From: Mesorhizobium sp. WSM4313
GTDB taxonomy: Bacteria > Pseudomonadota > Alphaproteobacteria > Rhizobiales > Rhizobiaceae
Assembly: GCF_002294725.1 (NCBI RefSeq)
Contig: NZ_NSFT01000004.1
Coordinates: 62,001 to 126,000, forward strand
Length of the DNA: 64,000 nt
Reading direction: 5' to 3'
The notes under the pieces are model-generated. The model worked only from the letters and a program-made list of their open reading frames with translations. It was not told where the DNA came from and did not search any database. A program made the translations under genes and the position numbers. The stretch's first letter is position 1. The number at the start of each line of letters is the position of its first letter. Of this stretch, positions 23,585 to 32,228 are shown in pieces.

Positions 23585-24468
23585 CTATTGCAATATTCGG
23601 GAGTACTGGCTTTATCGGCAGGCACCTTGTAAAACTACTCGATTCTAGCGAAGTTACTTATAAGAAATTCTGCCATAAGGTAAATTTGGAAGACGCATCC
23701 GCAATACCTGTCGAGTTTGAAAATCCCGTGTCCTACCGCGACCATCTGGCGGGCGTGTCGACAGTCATATTGCTGGTTAGCCAGTCGAGTCCAGGATCAT
23801 TTGCCAATCGGGCTGAATCCGAGGTCGTGCACAATCTGCTGCCTTATGCGCGCTTTCTTGAGGTCGTACCCTCGTCATCGATCAGGCACGTTGTCTTCGT
23901 GTCGTCTGGCGGAACCGTCTATGGGCAACAAGCCGGAACGATGATCGATGAGCATCATCCGACCAAACCGATAAGCTTCTATGGTGCTGGTAAGCTTATG
24001 GTCGAGATCATGTTGCAAACGGCGCTGAACGAATTGGATATCCCATGGACGATCCTACGTCCCGGTAATCCCGTCGGCGTAGATCAGGATGTCGGACGGG
24101 TGGGATTTGTTAAGAATGCGGTGCATGCGGCAATGACAGGATCCAAACTGGAAATCTGGGGGGATGGCTCCGTCGTCAGAGATTATTTTCACGTCGAAGA
24201 CCTTGCTGAATCAATCACCATGAGTGTGAATAATACTCTTGCGCACAACAAGATTTTTAACGTTGGTACTGGCGTTGGAACAAGTATAAATGAAGTTATA
24301 TCTCTTGTTGAGCGTGTGTCTTCGAGGAAGATAGATACCTCATACCGGCCATCTCGTTATGTGGATGTTCGATCGAATGTGCTATCCTGCAAATTGATCG
24401 CCGATACCCTTGGCTGGCGCCCGAGAAGAAATCTCTCTGAAATTATTGAAGAGCTTGTCCGCCTCTGA
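23581..24468 (+). CDS. NAD-dependent epimerase/dehydratase (UDP-glucose 4-epimerase-like SDR)
   Basis: A 295-residue extended SDR. MTIAIFGSTGFIGRHLV is the cofactor motif, FVSSGGTVYGQ near 110 gives the catalytic Ser/Thr, YGAGK near 135 the Tyr-Lys pair, and LRPGNPVGVDQ near 160 the substrate loop. VVRDYFHVEDLAE near 200 is typical of nucleotide-sugar epimerases. The exact sugar cannot be assigned. It is translationally coupled to the glycosyltransferase before it, so it may make that enzyme's donor. It is convergent with the GT61 gene, with a 49-bp gap in which I see no clear terminator. Confidence 0.82.
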   Translation: MTIAIFGSTGFIGRHLVKLLDSSEVTYKKFCHKVNLEDASAIPVEFENPVSYRDHLAGVSTVILLVSQSSPGSFANRAESEVVHNLLPYARFLEVVPSSSIRHVVFVSSGGTVYGQQAGTMIDEHHPTKPISFYGAGKLMVEIMLQTALNELDIPWTILRPGNPVGVDQDVGRVGFVKNAVHAAMTGSKLEIWGDGSVVRDYFHVEDLAESITMSVNNTLAHNKIFNVGTGVGTSINEVISLVERVSSRKIDTSYRPSRYVDVRSNVLSCKLIADTLGWRPRRNLSEIIEELVRL

Positions 24469-24517
24469 TCTGTTAAATTTGTGGTCGGTTATGTAGCTCT
24501 TTGTCGTCGGCCGTTGG

Positions 24518-25717
24518 TTAGAAAGTATCCAACCTACTTATCAGCCCGGGCACGTCTACGTTAAAAGGCACATGCGGTTTACCGCTGGTATCGAGGGCTA
24601 AGCCTTCGTATACGCCATAGTTTAGCCCTCGCGAGGCGAATATCCGAACGTGACCATTAATCCAATGAGGCTCGCTTTCTATATCGATAAAACGGGTTCC
24701 TGGATAACAAAAAGCAGCGTTGTAGATTGCTGAACCAGCAGCGGAAACAATCGTCTCAGCAGACGAGAATATTCCTATTTGGTCTATTGCAGTCATCTGT
24801 TCCGGCAGGATGACTTCGAACCCTCGCGCGATAAGCGCATCGATCAACTCGGGCTCATTCACCATTTTGCGCGGATGGCCTTCGATCGCTTTCCGAGAAA
24901 GATAAACTTTGCGGTCGCTGCGCCGACAGCCATGTCGCATCCGCATACCATCAAAAAGACCGATCGTCTCATCATCGAACCATACATCGCGATTCCGTAT
25001 GCTTGGCACATAGACGCGCTTTAGGCGATACCAGTGGTCGACTAACCAATGCGGAATAATACGAGAATCGTCTATCCCGGCCGCGATAAGAAACTGCCGG
25101 AACGTTTCATGATATAGCGGTGCCAAAATCTTTATGCTTTTGTCCATGCGGGCCAAAGCGGCTACCTTCGGCAACATCCGATAGATGAAGGCCCCGAAAT
25201 TCGGTCCTTCGGCTGAAGATAGCAGGGCAACAGGTTCGTCTATTTCAATGATGGGCTTTTCTTCGACGAGTTGATAGACACCGGCTCGATCCGTGGAGGA
25301 GAAGCCCATCCATTGGTTGAGATGGAATTCCGGCTGCCCGAGCCTTGACGTCTCCATCTCTTGAATGTCCAGCGTCGGAAAATTCTCGTCGAAGCAGTAT
25401 CGACCGTCGCTTGTTACAAGCCCGCGGGTGCCTGTCAGAAGAACGTCATCTAAGGTTGCGATGAAAACTGCTGGCCTGACCGCTGGCATGCCGAACGTCA
25501 TGTTGGTGATGCCACCAGGCGTGCGGTCATAGAAGGCGGGAACGGTGTGCGGAGCCGGATACGGACCTGCTTCCCGCTCAACCCACACGCTGTTCGCCGA
25601 CGTTTCGAGATCACCAAGGTCAACTCGGGTGAGTTCCAGGGGGTCGCGATAAGTAAGATCTTGAAACATCAATTTCGACTTCGGGTCCGTTCTCGTTCGA
25701 CTAAACGGCCAGATCAT
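24518..25717 (-). CDS. GT61 (DUF563) glycosyltransferase-like protein
   Basis: A 399-residue protein. The C-terminal half matches the DUF563/GT61 pattern: ILPEQMTAIDQIGIFSSAETIVSAAGSA followed by NAAFCYPGTRFIDIE, preceded by YVPSIRNRDVWFD. The N-terminal half contains a putative glycan-binding region with RTPGGITNM and FHLNQWMGF. GT61 enzymes add xylose, GlcNAc or other sugars; the specificity is unknown. It overlaps the sulfotransferase-like gene upstream by ATGA. AT-rich composition matches the accessory block. Confidence 0.75.
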   Translation of the reverse strand: MIWPFSRTRTDPKSKLMFQDLTYRDPLELTRVDLGDLETSANSVWVEREAGPYPAPHTVPAFYDRTPGGITNMTFGMPAVRPAVFIATLDDVLLTGTRGLVTSDGRYCFDENFPTLDIQEMETSRLGQPEFHLNQWMGFSSTDRAGVYQLVEEKPIIEIDEPVALLSSAEGPNFGAFIYRMLPKVAALARMDKSIKILAPLYHETFRQFLIAAGIDDSRIIPHWLVDHWYRLKRVYVPSIRNRDVWFDDETIGLFDGMRMRHGCRRSDRKVYLSRKAIEGHPRKMVNEPELIDALIARGFEVILPEQMTAIDQIGIFSSAETIVSAAGSAIYNAAFCYPGTRFIDIESEPHWINGHVRIFASRGLNYGVYEGLALDTSGKPHVPFNVDVPGLISRLDTF

Positions 25718-26445
25718 TGAAATTCTCCAGGAAGGATAGATGGTTCCGTACCCTTGCCATCTCTCAATTCGCGGCTGCCTATTGCGTTGGCTGCGGAAAA
25801 ATCGTGTATTAACTCTGGCTTCGCCACTTCAACAAAAACGCGATGGAAGAAAGCCTCTTCCACATTTGGAATCAGCGGCGAGAGCTTTCTATACAGATAA
25901 GAGGCATCTGTGGCGCTTCTCGGAAAAGAGATGAGCGTCATCGGTATATCGTGCCGAACCAAAGCCTCTATTAGACTAGTCAGTTTTCTTCGTAGAACAT
26001 CGACCTGGCCTTCGGCGGTCTCGGTCTCCCACAAGCCACCTTTGACATTCTCCCCAGGGTTAGCTTGCTCGACAAGAATCCGGCTCGCTGCAGCGTCCTC
26101 TAGTCGCCTGATTGGTATAATGACGTGATCGATGGCCACGCCGGCGGCGAGAACCGCATCGACCTGCTCGCAGAGAAAAGGACTTTTGACTATTCTAGGT
26201 GCATCTAGGTCGAATATGTGTCTTTCTAAGCCAGCGCGTGCATTTGGGCAGTATTCGTCATCGGTCCATGTTCCTGTATCAAGTCCGAGTTTTGTCAAAA
26301 GTTGGACGAGGTAGGTTGTGCCAGCCCGACCGGTGCCGCTGATGAAAATTCGTTTTGCATCCGATTGCAGGCTGTTGGATTGCATTGTGGCTGCTTCTGG
26401 TTGTGCCATCATAAGCCGCGCCAATAAGTTGCCAATCGAGAACAT
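25714..26445 (-). CDS. Sulfotransferase-like P-loop protein
   Basis: A 243-residue protein. After a short N-terminus, the P-loop IFISGTGRAGTTYLVQLLTKLG (about 35-55) is the form of the 5'-PAPS loop seen in sulfotransferase families. IDHVIIPIRRLEDAAASRI near 125 is in the place of the 3'-PAPS Arg/Ser region, although it is not a clear match. It could transfer sulfate to a carbohydrate; a kinase-like or nucleotide-binding role is the alternative. The start was set at MFSIGNLL, which has GAGG upstream. Coupled to the GT61 gene, so both probably modify the same glycan. PAPS could come from cysD-cysNC at 42-45 kb. Confidence 0.62.
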   Translation of the reverse strand: MFSIGNLLARLMMAQPEAATMQSNSLQSDAKRIFISGTGRAGTTYLVQLLTKLGLDTGTWTDDEYCPNARAGLERHIFDLDAPRIVKSPFLCEQVDAVLAAGVAIDHVIIPIRRLEDAAASRILVEQANPGENVKGGLWETETAEGQVDVLRRKLTSLIEALVRHDIPMTLISFPRSATDASYLYRKLSPLIPNVEEAFFHRVFVEVAKPELIHDFSAANAIGSRELRDGKGTEPSILPGEFQ

Positions 26446-26780
26446 TGAGCCCCTCACGAATCGATATAAACCTGATTGTGCGCAGCTAACCAACTGGTTG
26501 AAAGATTGCGGGCGCTGAGTGGCGAGGATTTCCAGCGTCTGCGTGGATAAAAAGGGTGGTTCTCACCGTGGTCGGAGATCTCCGGTGACAAGCAACGCGT
26601 TGAAACGGGTACGGCACGCCTCCAATGTCCGCGTACGGGATTTGGTAAATCTGGATTACTCCCCGTCGGTTCATCGTGCCCAGGGCTAAACGAAACCAAC
26701 GTTTTCCCAATCTCAGCATTCGGCGAACGATCCTGTGCCATCAAGAGTCCGCCGAATTCCGGGGCCGGCTTGGCATCGAT
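26446..26780. other. Intergenic stretch without a recognised gene
   Basis: Between the sulfotransferase-like gene and the methyltransferase. The minus strand has two overlapping frames of 77 and 96 codons (26486-26719, 26454-26744) with no recognised family. The 77-codon frame (MLRLGKRWFRLALG...) could be a gene remnant. I see no terminator or repeat. Confidence 0.4.
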
Positions 26781-27545
26781 CTAGAGTCGAAACTTCGCGG
26801 CTAACGACGTGCTGTCCAAAAGGCTTTCCGCGGGCGTTATGGTCACGCTGTTCCAGTACGCATCAAGCCGATCAGCATCAAAATCGTATGCGTGCTCCTC
26901 GATGAGCGCTTGGCAATTATCGGCAAGGATAGTGCTGTTTGGATCGAGATTGGTTACGAGCACCAAGCCTGTACCAACGCAATCCAAGATCGTAATTGCC
27001 AGGTCTGGCCGAAATTTCTTCAGCACCGGGACGATTTTCCAGACGTCGCCCGTCCAATAACCTGTGTACTTTGTATTTAACCAGAGAGGATCGTCTTGCG
27101 ACCTCAGCGTCATGTAATTGTCCAAAGGAAGGCAGTCATGAAGCGCGATGATTGAATTTTTTTTGCAGTATTTTTCAGTATTTATAAAGTCTCTTAACAG
27201 GAACTCAAAGAGATGCATTCCATCCAAGAAAGCAAAGTCGACAGGCTCGCCAAAAATCTCGGATAGGCTGTGTTTGGCAAAGAACTCGTCGCTCGTCTGC
27301 TGGTACAGGTGGCATACCGGTTTTTCACCCACAATGTCTGTTTGAATTCGAAAAACAGGATCAACAGCGATCGATGCGCATTTCGCATTCGCAAGGGTGA
27401 TGCCATGTAGAGTTCCGATCTCGAAATAGCTCTTTGGCTTCACGTGCTCCTGCATATTTCTCAGAAATTCATGGTAAATCAGTCCAGTCACTCTGTGCCC
27501 GAAATCTAAACTCGCATTTGTGGAGGCGCTCATGGTTTGGTCCAT
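26781..27545 (-). CDS. SAM-dependent methyltransferase of class I type
   Basis: A 254-residue protein. SYFEIGTLHGITLANAK (about 38-54) fits the motif I loop of Rossmann methyltransferases. PVDFAFLDGMHLFEFLLRDF near 100 matches the Methyltransf_24 pattern with a metal-binding Asp/His pair, and SIIALHDCLPLDN near 130 follows. It could O-methylate a sugar, a common cap on ABC-exported O-chains. Same strand as the Wzt/Wzm genes just upstream, 21 bp away. Composition is AT-rich. Confidence 0.75.
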   Translation of the reverse strand: MDQTMSASTNASLDFGHRVTGLIYHEFLRNMQEHVKPKSYFEIGTLHGITLANAKCASIAVDPVFRIQTDIVGEKPVCHLYQQTSDEFFAKHSLSEIFGEPVDFAFLDGMHLFEFLLRDFINTEKYCKKNSIIALHDCLPLDNYMTLRSQDDPLWLNTKYTGYWTGDVWKIVPVLKKFRPDLAITILDCVGTGLVLVTNLDPNSTILADNCQALIEEHAYDFDADRLDAYWNSVTITPAESLLDSTSLAAKFRL

Positions 27546-27566
27546 ATCTTTTCGCTAAATCACTAA

Positions 27567-28310
27567 CTAACCACCGAAATATTGAGCTGCTACATCCCGT
27601 GCTGGCCCATCCGCCCGCACGTGCCCGTGCTCCAGCCAAACGATGCGGTTGCAATTTTGCAGCAACAGTTCTCTAGAGTGACTCGCCAGAACCAGAATCT
27701 TTGTCGAACTCACAATCTCGTGCAGGCGTCTATTAGCGCGTTCCTTGAAATCTTCGTCACCGGTTGAAAGCCACTCATCCATAATGAGGATTTCCGGTCG
27801 GATCGACGTTGATGTCGCGAACGCCAATCTCAGTTGCATACCGGATGAGTATGTGCGGAAAGGCATGTCCAAAAAATCCCCAAGTCCCGAGAACTCGGTA
27901 ATTTCGTCGAGCCTTTCGCGCAGTTCAGCCGGCGTGAATCCCATCATCGCGGCTCGCAAGCGAATGTTCTCTCGGCCGGTCGCCTCGGGATCTATGCCAA
28001 GACTGATGTTGATCAGGGACACGCACTCACCGTCGATAACGGCAATACCGGAAGTAGGTGCGTAAATTCCGGATAGAACACGTAGCAGCGTTGTCTTGCC
28101 CGAACCATTGTGTCCTATCAGGCCGACCCGCTCTCCTTCTCTGATCTCGAGATTGATATTCTCAAGCCCCTTCACGACGATATTCCCGTCGTGAAGGCGC
28201 TCGATGGCTCCGCCCGTTGCAACGCTCAGGACGCGATTTTTGAACGAGCGGCTCGCTGCGTTGTAAACGGGAAACGCTACAGAGACGTTGTCGAGATGGA
28301 CGTGGGACAT
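27567..28310 (-). CDS. wzt: Polysaccharide ABC exporter, ATP-binding subunit
   Basis: A 247-residue ATPase with Walker A GHNGSGKTTLL near residue 65, the family-specific Q-loop region SLGIDPEATGRENI, signature YSSGMQLRLAF near 150, Walker B ILIMDEWLSTGD near 170 and the switch His in LASHSRELL near 205. It is of the short form, without the C-terminal carbohydrate-binding domain some Wzt proteins carry. That suggests chain length is not read from a terminal modification by Wzt itself. It starts three bases after the wzm stop, without its own strong ribosome binding site, so is probably coupled. Confidence 0.92.
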   Translation of the reverse strand: MSHVHLDNVSVAFPVYNAASRSFKNRVLSVATGGAIERLHDGNIVVKGLENINLEIREGERVGLIGHNGSGKTTLLRVLSGIYAPTSGIAVIDGECVSLINISLGIDPEATGRENIRLRAAMMGFTPAELRERLDEITEFSGLGDFLDMPFRTYSSGMQLRLAFATSTSIRPEILIMDEWLSTGDEDFKERANRRLHEIVSSTKILVLASHSRELLLQNCNRIVWLEHGHVRADGPARDVAAQYFGG

Positions 28311-28313
28311 TTT

Positions 28314-29141
28314 TTAAAGCCAGTAGGCAATGCGTCGACGATAGCGACCAAAAAACCAGATCGCAAATACCCAACCAAATGCCATCATGGCAACAACCAC
28401 GCCCCAACTCAGCGGTGCCGGCGCCTCACCGAGCAATGGCTCGCGCACGATCGTCACCAAATGATAAAATGGGTTGAGATCAAATAGATAACGAGACGCG
28501 CCCTGCGGAAGGGTTTTGATCTGCCACATGATGGGCGTGATATAAAAAAGTACCTGCAGAAAATTTTGCAGAACCTGAGTGATATCACGGTATCTAGCGC
28601 AGATTATTCCTAGAACAAGCATCATCCAGAGCAAGTTTAGAGAGACCAGAAGGAATCCAAGGATCGAAAGCATGGCGTAAGGGGGGAAGCCGCGCCCTAA
28701 AATTAAAATCAAAATCGGAAAGATTACAACATTGTGGCCGAATATGATCATATTACGCCACATCGTTCTCAATAAATGTGTGAACAACGGCATGCGAACT
28801 TGAAGAATAATTCCCTCTGAGCTGATGAAGCTTGTGCAGCCTTCATTGAGACAGGATGAGATGAAGCCCCAAATAATTACGCCGCTGCAGATGAACGGGA
28901 GATAGTCCTGCATTGGAGACCTGAACAGGTTTCCGAATATCAGCCCCAAGGCGCCGATAAGCACGCCCATGTTGATCGTGAGCCAAAAAGCCCCGACACG
29001 CGATCTGCGGTAGCGCTGGGCTACGTCCTGCCACCCGAACGTCGTCGCAAGGTGATACTTTTCGAGCGCTTCAACAATGTCATGCAGCGCATCCTGGGTT
29101 CTTGTTCTGGTTTCGGCAGGTCGAACCAATGGATTCCTCAT
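28314..29141 (-). CDS. wzm: Polysaccharide ABC exporter, permease subunit
   Basis: A 275-residue ABC-2-type permease. The N-terminus is cytoplasmic, with DVAQRYRRSRVGAFWLT the coupling helix typical of Wzm/KpsM, followed by about six membrane helices and a short C-terminal basic tail (FFGRYRRRIAYWL). Together with Wzt it would move undecaprenyl-linked polysaccharide across the inner membrane. The ATG is preceded by a weak Shine-Dalgarno match. Its leader contains the inverted repeat at 29151-29201. Confidence 0.9.
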   Translation of the reverse strand: MRNPLVRPAETRTRTQDALHDIVEALEKYHLATTFGWQDVAQRYRRSRVGAFWLTINMGVLIGALGLIFGNLFRSPMQDYLPFICSGVIIWGFISSCLNEGCTSFISSEGIILQVRMPLFTHLLRTMWRNMIIFGHNVVIFPILILILGRGFPPYAMLSILGFLLVSLNLLWMMLVLGIICARYRDITQVLQNFLQVLFYITPIMWQIKTLPQGASRYLFDLNPFYHLVTIVREPLLGEAPAPLSWGVVVAMMAFGWVFAIWFFGRYRRRIAYWL

Positions 29142-29570
29142 CGACGTTCAGCCGGCAGCGAATAGATCATTTGTGTCGGAATAGGAAGCCAGGCTGCCGG
29201 CGAAGCGCCCGCGACCAATGTGCGCAGCAACAGGCAAACCGGAATGACGGCACCTGTCGAAATGAACGTGAAACGGCGGAGCGCTGTCTCAGCGTCAGCT
29301 TCGGATCGGTGCGCAGCTGATGGCCGTCATATTTTTGGCCGATCAATAGGGAACTTCCAGCGCCACATCTTGATAGGCTGACAAAGAGCTGCCTTATCCT
29401 GACGCTTCGCGGTATAGATCACCCGACCTGCCCAGCCTCCAGCGCGGGACCGGTTTGGGCGCGCTCGGCATCTGCTGTATGCCAGCAGGACTTGACGGCT
29501 CTCATGCCGTGGTGGAGGACGTAACCCACGAGCGATTCCCCAAAACCGTCATCCAGTAAGAAGGGGCAAA
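29142..29570. other. Divergent intergenic region with inverted repeats
   Basis: This 429-bp region separates wzm (minus) from the WsaF-like gene (plus), so must hold both promoters. No coding frame stands out. Two inverted repeats are visible: GCCGGCAGC (29151-29159) with GCTGCCGGC (29193-29201), and CTGCTG (29472-29477) with CAGCAG (29483-29488). No clear -35/-10 pair can be proposed. Confidence 0.5.
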
Positions 29571-31802
29571 ATGCGCAGGGCGCTCCCAATGGTCACCCGC
29601 GGCATCCACATCCTCAAGACCGAAGGGCTGCAGTCTGCCGGGGTGAGGACGTTTCGTTTCCTTGCGAAGAGACGTCTCTTTTTTCGGATCAAAAATCCCA
29701 CTCTCAGCTCAGCTTTTGCATTTTTTAACAAGGAGGGCGCGACGAATGCGCGGCGCCCCCTCCCTGAAGACGACGTAGCGCTTCGGATACCCTTTCCGAA
29801 CACGGCAGACGTTGCCTTGCAGGACAACATAGCGGTGATTGTCCATGCGTTCTATACGGATGTTTTTCAAGAAATAATTTCGTATTTGAAAAATATCGAG
29901 CAGAGATTTTACCTTTATGTTTCAACGTCGGATGAAACTAAAAAGAAAATAATATTGGGTATCTGCTCGGATAACGGAATAAGTGATGTAGAAGTACGCG
30001 TTTTCGCGAATAAAGGTCGAGACATTGCGCCAAAAATTGTTGGATTCCGCGACGTATACGACAGGCATGAGATATTCCTCCATTTGCATACGAAGAAGTC
30101 TCCGCACTTGTCGTCGCTCGGAGGCTGGCGAGAATACCTGCTTCAGAATCTGATTGGCTCAAAGGAGGTGGTGAGATCGATTTTGGCCTTGTTTTCCGCC
30201 GATCAGAATCTGGGCGCTGTGTATCCTCAGCACTTCTACCCGATACGCGGAATGCTCAACTGGGGGTTCGATTTCCAAGCCGCGCAAGCTCTTCTGGCGA
30301 AAGTTCATTGGAGTCTCAGTAAGGATAGCCTTTTGGAATTTCCATCCGGATCGATGTTCTGGGGCAGGTCCGCAGCCTTAAAGCCGCTCCTCGATCTGGG
30401 CTTGACGTTCGACGATTTCCCGATCGAGGCCGGTCAGGTCGATGGCACATTGGCGCATGCGATCGAGCGAAGTTACCTCCATTTCGCCGAATGCGCCGGG
30501 TTTCACTGGCTCAAAGTCCAAAACAGCGCGGACCTTCGGTCACGAGGGATACTCACCGTTGAAAAGCCTGAGGATTCACGAATCCTGGAAAAGGTTTACC
30601 TGCCTCTTTTCGAAGAACCTGGGCGGTCAGATCTTTCAATGGGCAGAGAATACGCCGAACTCCGTCCCTTGAGGTTGGCAAAATCAAACAATCCCAGGCC
30701 GAGAATCAACTTACTCCTGCCGACGATAGACCCTCTATGGGTTTTTGGTGGTATCTCGACAGCCCTGAAGACGTTCGACGAACTGTCTGCCCAGCTATCC
30801 GACTTCGACAAGAGAATTGTTGTCCTCGACTCTCCTGTCGAGCCACATCACCTTCGTAATTTTCAAGGATATGCACTGAATTCAAGCGACGGTCAGCCAG
30901 TCATTTTCGAGGCATTCAACCGCACCCGCCGCATGGATGTGCGCAGAGACGATGTGTACATCTCAACCGCGTGGTGGTCCGAATATCTGCGCGCGTCGAT
31001 CGGGCAATTCCAGGAGAAGGCGTTTGGGTCGCGCTCCAAAGCTGTGTATTTCATCCAAGACTATGAATCGAACTTCATCCAATGGTCTTCGCGTTGGGCG
31101 ATTGCGGAATCGACATATGGCTTTGACGATAAGGTGGCTTGGCTGGTTAATTCGGAAGAGCTCTCCACTTACATGAGCCAGAGATTTGGACGTACCGACC
31201 AAATGGTTGTCCCGTTTCGCATGAATGAGACGATCAAGCGCGGTGTAAGGCCATTGCCAAAAGAGAGGATCATCCTTTGTTACGGCAGACCGACCGCAGC
31301 CAGAAATTGCTTTGAGATAGTTGTAGATGGGCTATCGCTGTGGCAGCAAAGGAACCCGATTGAAGCGAGTAAGTGGCAAGTCGTCTTCTTGGGGGAGAAT
31401 TTTGATGCGAGCAGGATTTGGCCAATTCAAAATGGATCCGTTCCCGGAAAAGTCAGCCTTGAGGAGTATGCCGGATATCTGAGCCGGTCGAGTGTCGGCA
31501 TTTCCCTAATGATTTCGCCACACCCTAGCTATCCGCCTTTGGAGATGGCCTATTCCGGCCTGACCACGATCTCGAATAATTACGATGCGAAAAAAATTTT
31601 CAACCGGAGTGACAATTTTGTAGCTCTTGACCAGGTGACACCCGATTCCCTTGCGCTGGCTATCGAACGATCCGTAAAGCTTGCAGAAGAGAAGATCGGT
31701 CGGATGGGAGAGCAGAGGGAGATCTTCGAGCTTCCATTCGTTGGCATAAAATATGAACCGAGGAAGTTGGCGGCGCTTCTTGCGAATCGATCGCCCAGAT
31801 AG
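29571..31802 (+). CDS. Two-domain glycosyltransferase: RgpF-like plus WsaF-like rhamnosyltransferase
   Basis: A 743-residue protein. Residues about 85-345 match the rhamnan synthesis F family: NIAVIVHAFYTDVF, RVFANKGRDIAPKIVG, EIFLHLHTKKSPH and FPSGSMFWGRSAALKPLL. Residues about 370-740 resemble WsaF-type GT-B rhamnosyltransferases: RINLLLPTIDPLWVFGGISTALKTF near 378, AVYFIQDYESNF near 485, and a donor site with ILCYGRPTAARNCFE and SPHPSYPPLEMAYSGLTTI. Probably transfers rhamnose, consistent with both rhamnose pathways in the window. AAGGGG lies upstream of the ATG. It is convergent with gtrA. The long fused form is known in RgpF-containing polysaccharide clusters. Confidence 0.82.
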   Translation: MRRALPMVTRGIHILKTEGLQSAGVRTFRFLAKRRLFFRIKNPTLSSAFAFFNKEGATNARRPLPEDDVALRIPFPNTADVALQDNIAVIVHAFYTDVFQEIISYLKNIEQRFYLYVSTSDETKKKIILGICSDNGISDVEVRVFANKGRDIAPKIVGFRDVYDRHEIFLHLHTKKSPHLSSLGGWREYLLQNLIGSKEVVRSILALFSADQNLGAVYPQHFYPIRGMLNWGFDFQAAQALLAKVHWSLSKDSLLEFPSGSMFWGRSAALKPLLDLGLTFDDFPIEAGQVDGTLAHAIERSYLHFAECAGFHWLKVQNSADLRSRGILTVEKPEDSRILEKVYLPLFEEPGRSDLSMGREYAELRPLRLAKSNNPRPRINLLLPTIDPLWVFGGISTALKTFDELSAQLSDFDKRIVVLDSPVEPHHLRNFQGYALNSSDGQPVIFEAFNRTRRMDVRRDDVYISTAWWSEYLRASIGQFQEKAFGSRSKAVYFIQDYESNFIQWSSRWAIAESTYGFDDKVAWLVNSEELSTYMSQRFGRTDQMVVPFRMNETIKRGVRPLPKERIILCYGRPTAARNCFEIVVDGLSLWQQRNPIEASKWQVVFLGENFDASRIWPIQNGSVPGKVSLEEYAGYLSRSSVGISLMISPHPSYPPLEMAYSGLTTISNNYDAKKIFNRSDNFVALDQVTPDSLALAIERSVKLAEEKIGRMGEQREIFELPFVGIKYEPRKLAALLANRSPR

Positions 31803-31847
31803 TTGATTACGCCACCGAGACCGCCGCCCGGATCGAGGAGGGGCGTG

Positions 31848-32228
31848 TCAGTATCGTCTGCGCAGTATCCATCGAGAAACCAGGAAATTGAGCATCGTCG
31901 TGACGACAAGCGTTGCAAAGAACGCCGCCGCTCGGCTTTGCAGCGCTCGCTCGAGAAGATGAAGGCTTACCAAGCCTGCCACAAACACCGCGGCGACCGA
32001 GCCGCCGACCGCCAGCCGGTCCGTCAAGCCGGTGCGCCCGCCGGGAAAGACACGATCCGGATAGAACACCATCACGAATGCGAGGCCTGCCAGCCAGGCA
32101 ATCGTGTAGGAAATGCCCGACGACAGGATCGTCAGGCCGGCAAAGTAGACGGCGCTCGTCAGCGCGGTGTTCAGTCCTCCCGCCGCAAGAAAACGAAGCG
32201 CGTCCGAGCCTATCCGGTCAGCGGCCAT
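31848..32228 (-). CDS. gtrA: GtrA-family membrane protein
   Basis: A 126-residue protein with four hydrophobic helices. ALRFLAAGGLNTALTSAVYF is the GtrA signature, and LVVTTMLNFLVSRWILRRRY the C-terminal end. GtrA proteins are thought to help flip polyprenyl-phosphate sugars or partner a GtrB transferase. The ATG lies 11 bp inside the end of the upstream acetyltransferase-ketoisomerase gene, so it is the last gene of a tightly coupled operon. The GT2 two genes upstream is GtrB-like, completing the pair. Confidence 0.85.
   Translation of the reverse strand: MAADRIGSDALRFLAAGGLNTALTSAVYFAGLTILSSGISYTIAWLAGLAFVMVFYPDRVFPGGRTGLTDRLAVGGSVAAVFVAGLVSLHLLERALQSRAAAFFATLVVTTMLNFLVSRWILRRRY

Noticed and set aside
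24469..24517. Terminator between the convergent epimerase and GT61 genes
   Set aside because: No stem of useful length with a T-run was found.
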